Positions 23,982 to 30,754 of a stretch of 30,754 nt of DNA are shown here, piece by piece. The stretch's first letter is position 1, and the number at the start of each line of letters is the position of its first letter. Where the stretch lies: assembly GCA_002309335.1 (NCBI GenBank), contig DBXH01000059.1, positions 2,402 to 33,155 on the forward strand, written 5' to 3'. Both the position numbers and the translations under genes were made by a program. This stretch comes from Bacteroidales bacterium UBA1217 (GTDB taxonomy: Bacteria > Bacteroidota > Bacteroidia > Bacteroidales > P3). The notes beneath the pieces are model-generated. The model ran no database searches, was not told the DNA's origin, and saw only the letters and a list, made by a program, of their open reading frames with translations.

Positions 23982-24773
23982 TTAATTTTTAATTCCTCTT
24001 TTCACCATCTCCTGTGCCACAAACGATGCGACATCGTCAGCATATGTGTTGGCACCGAATCCAGCATCGTAACCGAGCTCTTTGGCCAGCTCATGGCTGA
24101 TACGCGGACCGCCGCATACCAGAATCAACTTGTCACGTAGACCTTCAGCCTCGAGCATCTCAACCAGTTCAGTAAGGTTCTTGATATGAACATCCTTCTG
24201 TGTAACTGTCTGACTAACAAGAAGCGCATCAGCGTGCAACTCGATAGCTTTGGCTATAAACTCCTCGTTGGGTACCTGACTACCAAGATTGTAAGCGTCG
24301 ATCATATCGTAACGTTCCAAACCATAATGGCCTGCATATCCCTTCATATTCATAATAGCGTCTATGCCAACGGTGTGTGCATCGGTACCAGTAGAGGCAC
24401 CTACACAAACAATCTGACGGCCTATATGCTCGCGAATATACTCATCACACTCTTTCATTTCCATCGTGGTGCTCTCTACTTTGGGCACATGTATGTTGGT
24501 GTAGTCAACGGTGTGGGTTAGCGAACCATAGCAGTTCATAAAGCAGAAACCTTCGGTCAATTCTTTCTGGAATACGACCAGCGGATTCTCAAAGCCCATC
24601 TTCTTGAGCAGTTGTTTGGCTGCCTCTTCTGCCTCGGCACCGGCAGGCACCGGCAGGGTGAAACTCAGCTGCACCTTGCCGTCGTTCATTGTATCACCAT
24701 ACGGTTTTATCTTCGTCAAGTCTAAGGTTTTGTCGTAATCCTTAGCCTCCATTGAATAAAGTCCTTCACTCAT
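23982..24773 (-). CDS. kamE: D-lysine 5,6-aminomutase β subunit (adenosylcobalamin-binding)
   Basis: 263 residues, the usual length. With KamD it moves the terminal amino group of D-lysine or β-lysine from carbon 6 to 5, using adenosylcobalamin and PLP. The B12-binding motif DAHTVG (131-136) holds the cobalt-ligating His133. Lys144 (NMKG) is at the position of the PLP Schiff-base lysine known in the clostridial β subunit. The C-terminal Rossmann-like part has the LLVSQTVTQKD and LVCGGPRISHE segments expected of a cobalamin domain. It is separated from kamD by 146 nt that hold a hairpin and short repeats, a wider gap than is usual for this pair. Confidence 0.95.
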   Translation of the reverse strand: MSEGLYSMEAKDYDKTLDLTKIKPYGDTMNDGKVQLSFTLPVPAGAEAEEAAKQLLKKMGFENPLVVFQKELTEGFCFMNCYGSLTHTVDYTNIHVPKVESTTMEMKECDEYIREHIGRQIVCVGASTGTDAHTVGIDAIMNMKGYAGHYGLERYDMIDAYNLGSQVPNEEFIAKAIELHADALLVSQTVTQKDVHIKNLTELVEMLEAEGLRDKLILVCGGPRISHELAKELGYDAGFGANTYADDVASFVAQEMVKRGIKN

Positions 24774-24787
24774 TTTTGTATTTATCT

Positions 24788-24814
24788 TTAAAGGAGTTAA
24801 TGGAATTAAAGGAA
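24788..24814 (-). repeat. Three 9-nt direct repeats between kamD and kamE
   Basis: On the plus strand TTAAAGGAG, TTAATGGAA and TTAAAGGAA follow one another directly. They resemble the degenerate period-9 repeats elsewhere in the window. Function unknown. Confidence 0.6.
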
Positions 24815-24834
24815 GTTATTGCATCTCGTGCATG

Positions 24835-24884
24835 AAGTCAAAGGACGAATGCTTGTTGTCAACAAAGGAACGATTCTTTGACTT
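24835..24884 (-). other. Inverted repeat between kamD and kamE
   Basis: AAGTCAAAG (24835-24843) and CTTTGACTT (24876-24884) are perfect 9-nt arms. The 32 nt between them can form a shorter inner stem (CTTGTT with AACAAAG, one bulge). No T tract follows, so it looks like an RNA structure for processing or stability rather than a terminator. Confidence 0.55.
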
Positions 24885-24919
24885 TCTAAAACTTCTCTAT
24901 CTTCTCCCAACCTCCATAA

Positions 24920-26476
24920 TTATTTTTTTCCTTTCATTATTTCAATAAACGGGTTGTAATAGTTCTCGGCTTTCAGCATAACACCATCCAAACCCTTGCC
25001 GCCGTTCTTCGGACGTTTCACATTGGCGAAAATACCCTTCTCCAACGCTGTGAACAGTCCCTCACGCTCCATATTCTCAAGCAATTCGGTAGCTTTGTCC
25101 AGAACTTCCTTGGCACGGTCACGGATAATGCCCCCCTCTTTGAACTCAACCTCCTCGCCTATACTCTTCATATTGTTAAAGATATACTTTGCGTTCTCAA
25201 TGCTAAGGTAACGGTCGCTCATAAACGGTGTGTGGATAGCCTCGGTCGGCATACCAAGCAGTTGCAATCCCTGATGGGTCCACTGGCCTATAATATTGAA
25301 CAGAGCGTCCTGAATGTGACCTCTAAAAATATTGCCGGTCATAAACTTCGTAGGAGGCATATATTTCAGCGGAGCCTTCGGAAAAATCTCGCGAATCATC
25401 TGAGCCTGAGCCAACTCATACAAGAAACCGTTCTCCAGCATCGGATCCATTTCAAAAGCATGACCCAATCCCTGCTGTTCTTCGGGTAGACCTGCCAGCA
25501 GCGCCAACTGCTCGTTGATGAAGTCAGATGCCAGCACAGTGTGAGCCTCTTCATATGCGTCAGCGGTGGTCAGATAGTTGTCCTCACCGGTATTGATGAT
25601 AACTCCTGCAAAGCCATTGATAATACGAGAAAAATACTGGTCGATCAAAGTACGTTGCATATTGATATCACGGAACAGAATGCCGTACAAAGCATCGTTG
25701 AGCATCACATCAAGACCTTCAAGGGCTCCCATTGCGGCAATCTCCGGCATACAAAGACCCGAGCAATAGTTGCACAGGCGGATATAGCGACCAACCTCTT
25801 CGCCAACTTCATCAAGAGCCTTGCGCATAATGCGGAAATTCTCCTGCGTGGCAAAAGTACCACCAAAACCTTCAGTTGTAGCACCGTAAGGTACATAATC
25901 CAAAAGACTCTGACCTGTTGTGCGGATAACAGCGATGATGTCGGCACCCTGACGCGCACCAGCCTGAGCCTGGACGACATCTTCATAAATATTACCCGTT
26001 GCAACAATGATATAAAGGTATGGTTTTGCTCCCTCTCCAAGCGTCTTAATATAGTTTTCACGACGCAGTCGGTTGTTGCGAACCCTCGTAACATTTTCAT
26101 CCACATAGGGTTGAATAGCCTTTAACGTCTCTTCCACCTTATGCATTGGCAACTGAGTAATATCAAGTTTGCCGGCAACGATGGCATCTGCAATCTCCTG
26201 CGGAGTCTTGCCTGTTTCAATGATTGCATTGCCAATAAAATAGGCTACTCCTTGACCAAGAAGGCCTTTAGATTTCAACTCATCAACAACCACATTGGGC
26301 AGTGGAACCTCATTTTCGTCAATGCCATCAATGCCAAGCAAGCGGCAGACCGTTCTCTCCACAGCCACTGTAGTATAATTGCCCACAAAATCCTGCACCT
26401 GATCGGCAATCTTGCGTGCAACACTCCTTGCGTGCTCTACTTTTTCAAAATCGAGTCCAATTTTACTTTTTTGCAT
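24920..26476 (-). CDS. kamD: D-lysine 5,6-aminomutase α subunit
   Basis: 518 residues, the usual length for KamD, which forms the TIM-barrel catalytic subunit that binds PLP and contacts the cobalamin held by KamE. Recognisable stretches include GKTPQEIADAIVAGK, RRENYIKTLGEG, YLYIIVATGNIYEDVVQAQAG, ADIIAVIRTTGQSLLDYVP and GATTEGFGGTFATQENFRIMR, characteristic of the family. It is the first gene of the kamDE-CoA-transferase unit and has a promoter-like box at 26573-26580 with a strong dyad between it and the start. The other lysine-fermentation genes (kamA, kal, kce, kdd) are not adjacent. Confidence 0.96.
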   Translation of the reverse strand: MQKSKIGLDFEKVEHARSVARKIADQVQDFVGNYTTVAVERTVCRLLGIDGIDENEVPLPNVVVDELKSKGLLGQGVAYFIGNAIIETGKTPQEIADAIVAGKLDITQLPMHKVEETLKAIQPYVDENVTRVRNNRLRRENYIKTLGEGAKPYLYIIVATGNIYEDVVQAQAGARQGADIIAVIRTTGQSLLDYVPYGATTEGFGGTFATQENFRIMRKALDEVGEEVGRYIRLCNYCSGLCMPEIAAMGALEGLDVMLNDALYGILFRDINMQRTLIDQYFSRIINGFAGVIINTGEDNYLTTADAYEEAHTVLASDFINEQLALLAGLPEEQQGLGHAFEMDPMLENGFLYELAQAQMIREIFPKAPLKYMPPTKFMTGNIFRGHIQDALFNIIGQWTHQGLQLLGMPTEAIHTPFMSDRYLSIENAKYIFNNMKSIGEEVEFKEGGIIRDRAKEVLDKATELLENMEREGLFTALEKGIFANVKRPKNGGKGLDGVMLKAENYYNPFIEIMKGKK

Positions 26477-26523
26477 AGAACATTAATAATATATTATTTC
26501 ACTCATTATCTTATCGTTACACT

Positions 26524-26558
26524 CCTATATGCATACTATTTAACGGTATGCACATAGG
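26524..26558 (-). promoter_or_regulatory. Long dyad in the kamD leader (operator or 5' RNA hairpin)
   Basis: CCTATATGCATAC (26524-26536) and GTATGCACATAGG (26546-26558) are 13-nt inverted arms around a 9-nt loop, with one non-matching position. In the minus-strand RNA that position becomes a G-U pair, so the kam transcript could form a 13-bp hairpin near its 5' end. It lies between the -7 box and the kamD start. Confidence 0.75.
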
Positions 26559-26572
26559 TATGAAACAACGTG

Positions 26573-26580
26573 CAAAGTTA
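26573..26580 (-). promoter_or_regulatory. -7 promoter element of the kamD operon
   Basis: On the minus strand TAACTTTG matches TAnnTTTG about 97 nt upstream of kamD. A good TTTG at the -33 position is not seen. The 313-nt gap 26477-26789 holds this element, the dyad at 26524-26558, a minor GATAA-G-TTATC palindrome at 26749-26759 and otherwise AT-rich sequence without a gene. Confidence 0.5.
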
Positions 26581-26789
26581 ATGTTTTTTTGCGAAATATC
26601 AGCATTTTTATAAATAAAATCTATAGTAATATTTTCATTTATTTATAAAATCCTGATTTACAATTAAAAGATAAAACAGCAATCAGAATTCTCCCTGAAA
26701 AGAAAAAAGATTATTCTTGAGTTAGCTTTGGGATAGCATTGAGATAGCGATAAGTTATCATTTGGTCGATGAGTGAAACACCTCTCTTT

Positions 26790-27518
26790 CTACTTGCCTG
26801 TCTTGACTGGCTCCGCATTGGATGTAGTCGCGGTCTTTGTTTCTCCAGCTTTGGGCGGTTGCGCTGGCGGAGTCTCCTTCTTCTTTATTTTTATGGTTTC
26901 GACAGAGTATTTCTTGTGAAATTTTGAAAAATCGACAAAGCCGGCTATTCCTTTCTGTTTGCCTCGCTGTGTATACTGCCAGACAGTATACGCCATAGCC
27001 GGTTCGCGCTTGTAGTTGGCTATAAAGTAATGATATTTCTTGTATTTCTTAATATTGAAATGAGTCATATAGAGTTTCTCACTAGTATAGATCATCGGCT
27101 TTACACCATACTCTTTCTCCATCAGTTCCAGCAACTTATCCACCCTCGCCATATTTAACTTGTTACAATGCATCGCCTCAATATCGAGCACAGGAACGAT
27201 GTCTTGTTTTTTCTTGTCGACGACCTTTTTGAAATTGGCAAACTGCTGATAGGCCGTAGTTCGGCTGCTGTAAACGTGGTAGCTTCCGACAAGAAGGCCC
27301 GCTTCTCGAGCTTTCTTGACGTTGTACTTATACATCGGATCTTTAATACTTGCACCTTCTGTGGCTTTGATATAGACAAATTCTATATTCTTGTTTTTCA
27401 CCACATTGTTCCACTTGATACTATCCTGAAAACGCGAAACGTCTATTCCCTTCTGAGCATTTAGGGCTATTGGAACAAGCGTAAACAACAGAACAAAGTA
27501 TCTAGTATATCTATTCAT
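26790..27518 (-). CDS. GH25 lysozyme-like muramidase, exported
   Basis: 242 residues with an N-terminal signal peptide (RYFVLLFTLVPIALNAQ). The GH25 domain spans about residues 22-205: the opening GIDVSRFQDSIKW with Asp26, FVYIKATEG, AGLLVGSYHVY, the catalytic DIE motif (Asp112 and Glu114, VPVLDIEAM), and the later YHYFIANYKREPAM and VWQYTQRG strands. It would cleave the MurNAc-GlcNAc bond of peptidoglycan, in cell-wall remodelling or against competitors. The C-terminal 35 residues are Lys, Pro and Thr rich and probably disordered. A terminator upstream (27541-27570) separates it from rng. Confidence 0.92.
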   Translation of the reverse strand: MNRYTRYFVLLFTLVPIALNAQKGIDVSRFQDSIKWNNVVKNKNIEFVYIKATEGASIKDPMYKYNVKKAREAGLLVGSYHVYSSRTTAYQQFANFKKVVDKKKQDIVPVLDIEAMHCNKLNMARVDKLLELMEKEYGVKPMIYTSEKLYMTHFNIKKYKKYHYFIANYKREPAMAYTVWQYTQRGKQKGIAGFVDFSKFHKKYSVETIKIKKKETPPAQPPKAGETKTATTSNAEPVKTGK

Positions 27519-27540
27519 ATTCGCTCATAGATACGAAAAA

Positions 27541-27570
27541 AGACGTCCTTTATTGTGCAGAAGGACGTCT
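27541..27570 (-). terminator. Rho-independent terminator after rng
   Basis: AGACGTCCTT (27541-27550) and AAGGACGTCT (27561-27570) are perfect 10-bp arms with a 10-nt loop, extended by A and T pairs. The minus-strand stem is followed by TTTTTTCGT, and the plus strand also has a T-rich tail, so it may act in both directions. Confidence 0.9.
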
Positions 27571-27591
27571 TTTATTTTATTTTTTCTTTTG

Positions 27592-29142
27592 TTACATTTC
27601 TATTTCATCGCCCGAGCCGTTAAAGAACTTGTATTCCAGCAGACTATAACTCTCCATTGCTTTTATTTTCAGGCGTATCTTATACTTCCATTGCCATTGT
27701 CTACGCAATGATTTTAAACCCTGAGTCAAATAAGCCTGAATATACGGATGTGTGGTTATCGTAACACGGCGCTCACTTTGTGAGACATTTAAGTAACGGA
27801 TATTCGATTCTATCTCATCAACAACAGTCAAACTTGACTTGATGGTGCCGGTACCCTCGCAGAACGGACATTTTTCCTGCACATCAACCTCAATAGCAGG
27901 ACGCACCCTTTGACGAGTAATCTGCATCAATCCAAACTTGCTGAGCGGCAATATTGTATGACGCGCTTTGTCGCGTTTCATCTCTGCAGTCATAACATCG
28001 AACAGCTCTTTGCGGTTTTCTGCCTTCTGCATATCCACAAAGTCAATTATCACAATACCACCCATATCGCGTAAACGCAACTGACGGGCAATTTCCTTCG
28101 CCGACTCAATGTTAACCTGAAGTGCAGTATCCTCCTGACCTGTACCAGCCTTGATATGGTTGCCGCTGTTCACATCGATGACGTGCATTGCCTCAGTATG
28201 TTCTATATAAAGGTATATACCCGAGCGGATGGTAACTATCTTGCCAAAAGCCCTTCGTATTTCACGTTGCACACCGAACTGCTCAAAAATCGGAGTCGCT
28301 AATTTGTAGTGTTTTACAATATCCACCTTGTCGGGAGCAATAGTGTGCAGATAATCACGAAGTTCATTGCAGACATCTTCGTTGTCGCAATATATGGTGT
28401 TGAAGTCATCGGTCAAAACATCACGCAGCAGTGCCGACGTGGTACCCAATTCAGATTCAATAACCTGCGGACAATTGACCCTCTTGAGTTTTTGCGTCAT
28501 CCTGTCCCACTTTTCCATCAACGCCTTCAAATCTCCATCCAGTTCAGCAACTGACTTACCCTCAGCCACCGTACGGACAATCAATCCAAAATTCTCAGGA
28601 CGAATACTTTGAATAAGCCTACGGAGACGGTTGCGTTCCTCGTTGCCTTTAATTTTTTGCGAGATAGATATTTTGTTCGAGAACGGAACAAGAACCAAAT
28701 AGCGTCCCGCGAACGAGACATCGCCCGACAATTTCGGGCCTTTGGTCGATATGGGTTCCTTCTCGATCTGTGTAAGCAAATATTGTCCAACCTTAAGAGC
28801 ATTCGATAGGTTTCCCGTCTTTTCAAACACCGGTTCTATCTTAAAGTCTTTCAGCGTCCTAACACCAACGTCGCCATTCATCGCAAGTTTCAAGTACTTT
28901 TCAAATGAATTGAACGAAGCACCCAAATCCAGATAATGCATAAAACCGTCTTTCTCGTCGTTGATGTCGATAAACGCCGCATTCAATCCCGGCATAATCT
29001 TCCGCACTTTACCCAGCACAACATCACCCACCGCAAATTGGCTGCTTTTCTTCTCTTTATGAAGCTCAACCAACTGCTTATCCTCAAGCAAAGCAATCCT
29101 AACTTCTTCTCCTGTTGCTGATATTATCAGTTCATTCTCCAT
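27592..29142 (-). CDS. rng: Ribonuclease G/E family endoribonuclease
   Basis: 516 residues, RNase G-like in length, without the long scaffold tail of RNase E. The S1 RNA-binding domain lies at about residues 38-125 (GDVVLGKVRKIMPGLNAAFIDI, DGFMHYLDLG). The DNase I-like catalytic domain carries the two metal-binding aspartates Asp323 (VIDVNSGNH) and Asp367 (GGIVIIDFVDM). The Zn-link motif CPFC is at 425-428. It cleaves single-stranded AU-rich RNA in rRNA maturation and mRNA decay. It lies downstream of the HU and COX24-like genes, with a terminator-like hairpin 37 nt before its start; I see no clear promoter in that short interval. Confidence 0.95.
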   Translation of the reverse strand: MENELIISATGEEVRIALLEDKQLVELHKEKKSSQFAVGDVVLGKVRKIMPGLNAAFIDINDEKDGFMHYLDLGASFNSFEKYLKLAMNGDVGVRTLKDFKIEPVFEKTGNLSNALKVGQYLLTQIEKEPISTKGPKLSGDVSFAGRYLVLVPFSNKISISQKIKGNEERNRLRRLIQSIRPENFGLIVRTVAEGKSVAELDGDLKALMEKWDRMTQKLKRVNCPQVIESELGTTSALLRDVLTDDFNTIYCDNEDVCNELRDYLHTIAPDKVDIVKHYKLATPIFEQFGVQREIRRAFGKIVTIRSGIYLYIEHTEAMHVIDVNSGNHIKAGTGQEDTALQVNIESAKEIARQLRLRDMGGIVIIDFVDMQKAENRKELFDVMTAEMKRDKARHTILPLSKFGLMQITRQRVRPAIEVDVQEKCPFCEGTGTIKSSLTVVDEIESNIRYLNVSQSERRVTITTHPYIQAYLTQGLKSLRRQWQWKYKIRLKIKAMESYSLLEYKFFNGSGDEIEM

Positions 29143-29179
29143 TAATATTTAGAAGTTTTAAGATTCACATTAATTAAAA

Positions 29180-29224
29180 AAACAAATTACACAACAACCC
29201 CTTTCGGCATTGTGCAATTTGTTT
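29180..29224 (-). terminator. Terminator-like hairpin between the COX24-like gene and rng
   Basis: AAACAAATT-A-CACAA (29180-29194) and TTGTG-C-AATTTGTTT (29210-29224) are 15-nt arms. On the minus strand the one imperfect position is a G-U pair, giving a 15-bp stem followed by seven T. It could end the HU-COX24 transcript or attenuate rng. Confidence 0.8.
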
Positions 29225-29266
29225 TAGTAATTGTTAGAAGTCGTAAGAAGAATAAGTCTTTATGCC

Positions 29267-29356
29267 TTATTTCTTCTTATGTCTGTTCTTGCGCAAACGT
29301 TTTTTGCGTTTGTGCGTTGACATTTTATGTCTCTTGTGTTTCTTACCGTTTGGCAT
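29267..29356 (-). CDS. Tiny basic AURKAIP1/COX24-domain protein (probable ribosome-associated)
   Basis: 29 residues, MPNGKKHKRHKMSTHKRK followed by KRLRKNRHKKK, and nearly all Lys, Arg and His. I recognise it as the very short AURKAIP1/COX24-domain protein found across Bacteroidota, related to the extreme C-terminal domain of mitochondrial ribosomal small-subunit proteins. A ribosome-associated role is likely from that relation but is inference here. The start ATG at 29356 lies 21 nt after the HU stop, and a terminator-like hairpin follows. It is too short for ordinary ORF filters. Confidence 0.85.
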   Translation of the reverse strand: MPNGKKHKRHKMSTHKRKKRLRKNRHKKK

Positions 29357-29377
29357 ATTACTATTATTTAAAAATTA

Positions 29378-29662
29378 TTATTTCGTATTGTTCTTTACCT
29401 CGGCCATAAAGGATTTAGCGGGCTTGAAAGCCGGAATGTTGTGAGCCGGGATAATAACTGTGGTGTTCTTTGATATGTTACGGCCAGTTTTCTCAGCTCT
29501 CTTGCGGACGATGAAACTGCCGAAACCACGCAAATAAACATTTTCGCCTTCAGTAAGGGAACCTTTAACGGTGGTCATCAGTTCCTCAACAATGGTCATA
29601 ATGGCGATTTTCTCAATACCCGTTTTCTGGGCAATCTTGTTAACTATTTCTGCCTTAGTCAT
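29378..29662 (-). CDS. HU-family DNA-binding protein
   Basis: 94 residues, the typical HU/IHF size. The helical dimerisation part (TKAEIVNKIAQKTGI, MTTVKGSLTEGE) is followed by VYLRGFGSFIVRKR and the DNA-grasping β arm GRNISKNTTVIIPAHNIPAFKP, which keeps the IPA motif with the DNA-intercalating proline region. It compacts and bends DNA as a dimer in the nucleoid. It is the first gene of a unit with the tiny COX24-like gene and perhaps rng. Two TATTTTTG boxes lie upstream. Confidence 0.95.
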   Translation of the reverse strand: MTKAEIVNKIAQKTGIEKIAIMTIVEELMTTVKGSLTEGENVYLRGFGSFIVRKRAEKTGRNISKNTTVIIPAHNIPAFKPAKSFMAEVKNNTK

Positions 29663-29689
29663 ATCTGCAATTATTTTATCTATTTTTTA

Positions 29690-29712
29690 CAAAAATACAG
29701 AGTGCAAAAATA
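29690..29712 (-). promoter_or_regulatory. Tandem -7 elements upstream of the HU gene
   Basis: On the minus strand TATTTTTG occurs twice (29705-29712 and 29690-29697), 15 nt apart, each matching TAnnTTTG. No clean TTTG lies 19 nt before either, so one or both may act as weak or alternative promoters. Confidence 0.45.
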
Positions 29713-29824
29713 CTAAAAAAAAACAAAACAGGAGACTTTTTTATCTTTTTTCTGCATTAAACAATCTATCAATATACTAAAACATCACATTTACAATATT
29801 TTATGCAAAAAAAAATATTTTTCG

Positions 29825-30727
29825 TCACAGCATTTCGTCCATTGCTTGGACTTTCTCGCCCGATTCGTGTTTTTCGTTTTTTTGAGGCACAAACACATAT
29901 ACAAAAACCACAACAGCCAGAACAAGACCTCCTAACGCCAAATACCACGGTGCATTCAAACTATCTGCAGCCTGAATATCGACAAGGCCTTTGGTGCTAA
30001 GATAATAAAGTACAATCGCAAGCGCATTGTTCAAGAAATGCGCTGTGGAGTTTATCCATATAGATCCTCCATAATAGAACAGATAACCAAGCGCGGCGCC
30101 GAGTACAAAACGTGGCAGGAAAGCAAAAATCTCACCGTGAAACAGCGAGAATACTGCAGCAGTGAGCCATATCGCTACGTGATGGTTGCGCAGCATCCTG
30201 CAAAACAATTGCTGCAACGCCCCGCGAAACAGCAATTCCTCGCACACAGCAGGCACCAACGCAAATACCAATATATTGCACAAAAAATCTCCAAAACCCT
30301 CACGATTTAATATATCACGAACCACCCACTCCATATTCTCTCCCATCGAGCGCATTTTTTCCTCAAGTGCAGCAAGTCCCTGCGGAAAATGCAAGGCATC
30401 ATTTATCCTTGTCAGCCAATCCGACACCGGAATCAAACAGACGAGAATAACGCAGGAAGCTAGTATCTTAATCATCATACGTTCAGTCGATTTCATACCA
30501 AGATGTTGCAACGGTCTGCCATAAAACAGCAACGCAAACACAACTGCTGTACATCCAAACACAATCAGCTGAGATATCACCAACCCTCCCAACGTATTTA
30601 CATCCGCGCCAACAAGCGTAGACACAACAGTCACGCCTGCCGACAGAATGAAAAAGAGGACAAATATTAGCCCCAACGCCAACAACTGTCCTCCTGGTTT
30701 TGTATCTTTAAAAAATTGGTTTATCAT
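29825..30727 (-). CDS. CPBP-family (CAAX protease / bacteriocin-processing) intramembrane glutamic protease
   Basis: 300 residues from the ATG at 30727; a TTG at the window edge is in frame but less likely. About eight hydrophobic segments place it in the cytoplasmic membrane. The three CPBP motifs are present: EELLFRG at residues 163-169 (catalytic Glu pair), FSLFH at 193-197 with His197, and HFLNN at 230-234. Members of this family (Rce1-like) cleave small proteins within or near the membrane; in bacteria some give self-immunity to bacteriocins. No bacteriocin gene is visible nearby and the substrate is unknown. The C-terminal tail is charged (PQKNEKHESGEKV). Confidence 0.9.
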   Translation of the reverse strand: MINQFFKDTKPGGQLLALGLIFVLFFILSAGVTVVSTLVGADVNTLGGLVISQLIVFGCTAVVFALLFYGRPLQHLGMKSTERMMIKILASCVILVCLIPVSDWLTRINDALHFPQGLAALEEKMRSMGENMEWVVRDILNREGFGDFLCNILVFALVPAVCEELLFRGALQQLFCRMLRNHHVAIWLTAAVFSLFHGEIFAFLPRFVLGAALGYLFYYGGSIWINSTAHFLNNALAIVLYYLSTKGLVDIQAADSLNAPWYLALGGLVLAVVVFVYVFVPQKNEKHESGEKVQAMDEML

Positions 30728-30754
30728 AACTTTTGTGACCCCGGCGGGATTCAA

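Noticed and set aside
26524..26558. Cobalamin riboswitch upstream of the B12-dependent aminomutase genes
   Set aside because: The leader is only about 90 nt long and shows a simple dyad, without the large multi-helix core or B12-box motif.
29825..30727. CPBP protease as part of a bacteriocin locus
   Set aside because: No small double-glycine peptide gene or ABC exporter is present in the window next to it.
1..30754. CRISPR array, tRNA genes or insertion sequences
   Set aside because: No regularly spaced repeats, no tRNA-like cloverleaf sequence and no transposase reading frame were seen on either strand.

Overview
The window looks like a chromosomal segment of a member of the order Bacteroidales (phylum Bacteroidota). 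The evidence is exported proteins of Bacteroidota-typical families (Porin_10-like porin, PorT-like β-barrels, a DUF4249-like lipoprotein, a DUF3127 protein), a 29-residue AURKAIP1/COX24-like basic protein, a KamDE lysine-fermentation module, and promoters of the Bacteroidota form (TTTG-like box, 19-nt spacer, TAnnTTTG). I cannot name the genus. No tRNA, rRNA, IS element or CRISPR array was seen.

Left part, 1-10419, mostly + strand. The end of a fumarate reductase/succinate dehydrogenase flavoprotein and its iron-sulfur subunit come first, then a CorA-type transporter with its own promoter. Two minus-strand genes follow, 5-formyltetrahydrofolate cyclo-ligase and an SSB-like DUF3127 protein, separated by a terminator. 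Next are a small membrane-anchored protein of unknown function and a tight operon: panD, a flippase-like membrane protein, rfaE2-like heptose adenylyltransferase, an outer-membrane β-barrel, trxB and a large porin. It ends near a hairpin at 10428-10451.

Middle part, 10481-15453, all minus strand. An ECF sigma factor heads a four-gene unit with a one-helix membrane protein (possible anti-sigma factor), an exported protein and a lipoprotein. Upstream are an outer-membrane-type protein and trigger factor. The trigger factor gene has a consensus promoter and a strong terminator that overlaps the annotated-style start of the next gene.

Right-middle part, 15712-23244, minus strand. Five closely packed genes run in the order outer-membrane β-barrel, 1289-residue GH2 β-galactosidase homologue, TcdA, DUF4249-like lipoprotein, TIR-SUMF1 fusion. 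The GH2 homologue has lost both catalytic glutamates and looks like a binding pseudoenzyme. The TIR-SUMF1 protein keeps a candidate TIR catalytic glutamate, but its SUMF1 half lacks one of the two cysteines needed for formylglycine generation. This is the most unusual neighbourhood in the window and the best candidate for an undescribed system. Whether the five genes act together is inference.

Right part, 23306-30727, minus strand. D-lysine 5,6-aminomutase subunits KamD and KamE are followed by one CoA-transferase subunit, i.e. part of the lysine fermentation pathway, with a striking dyad in the kamD leader. Further right are a GH25 lysozyme, RNase G/E, the tiny COX24-like protein, HU and a CPBP-family membrane protease. 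Short-period degenerate repeats, including heptamers of the GGARAAC type, occur both between and inside genes.
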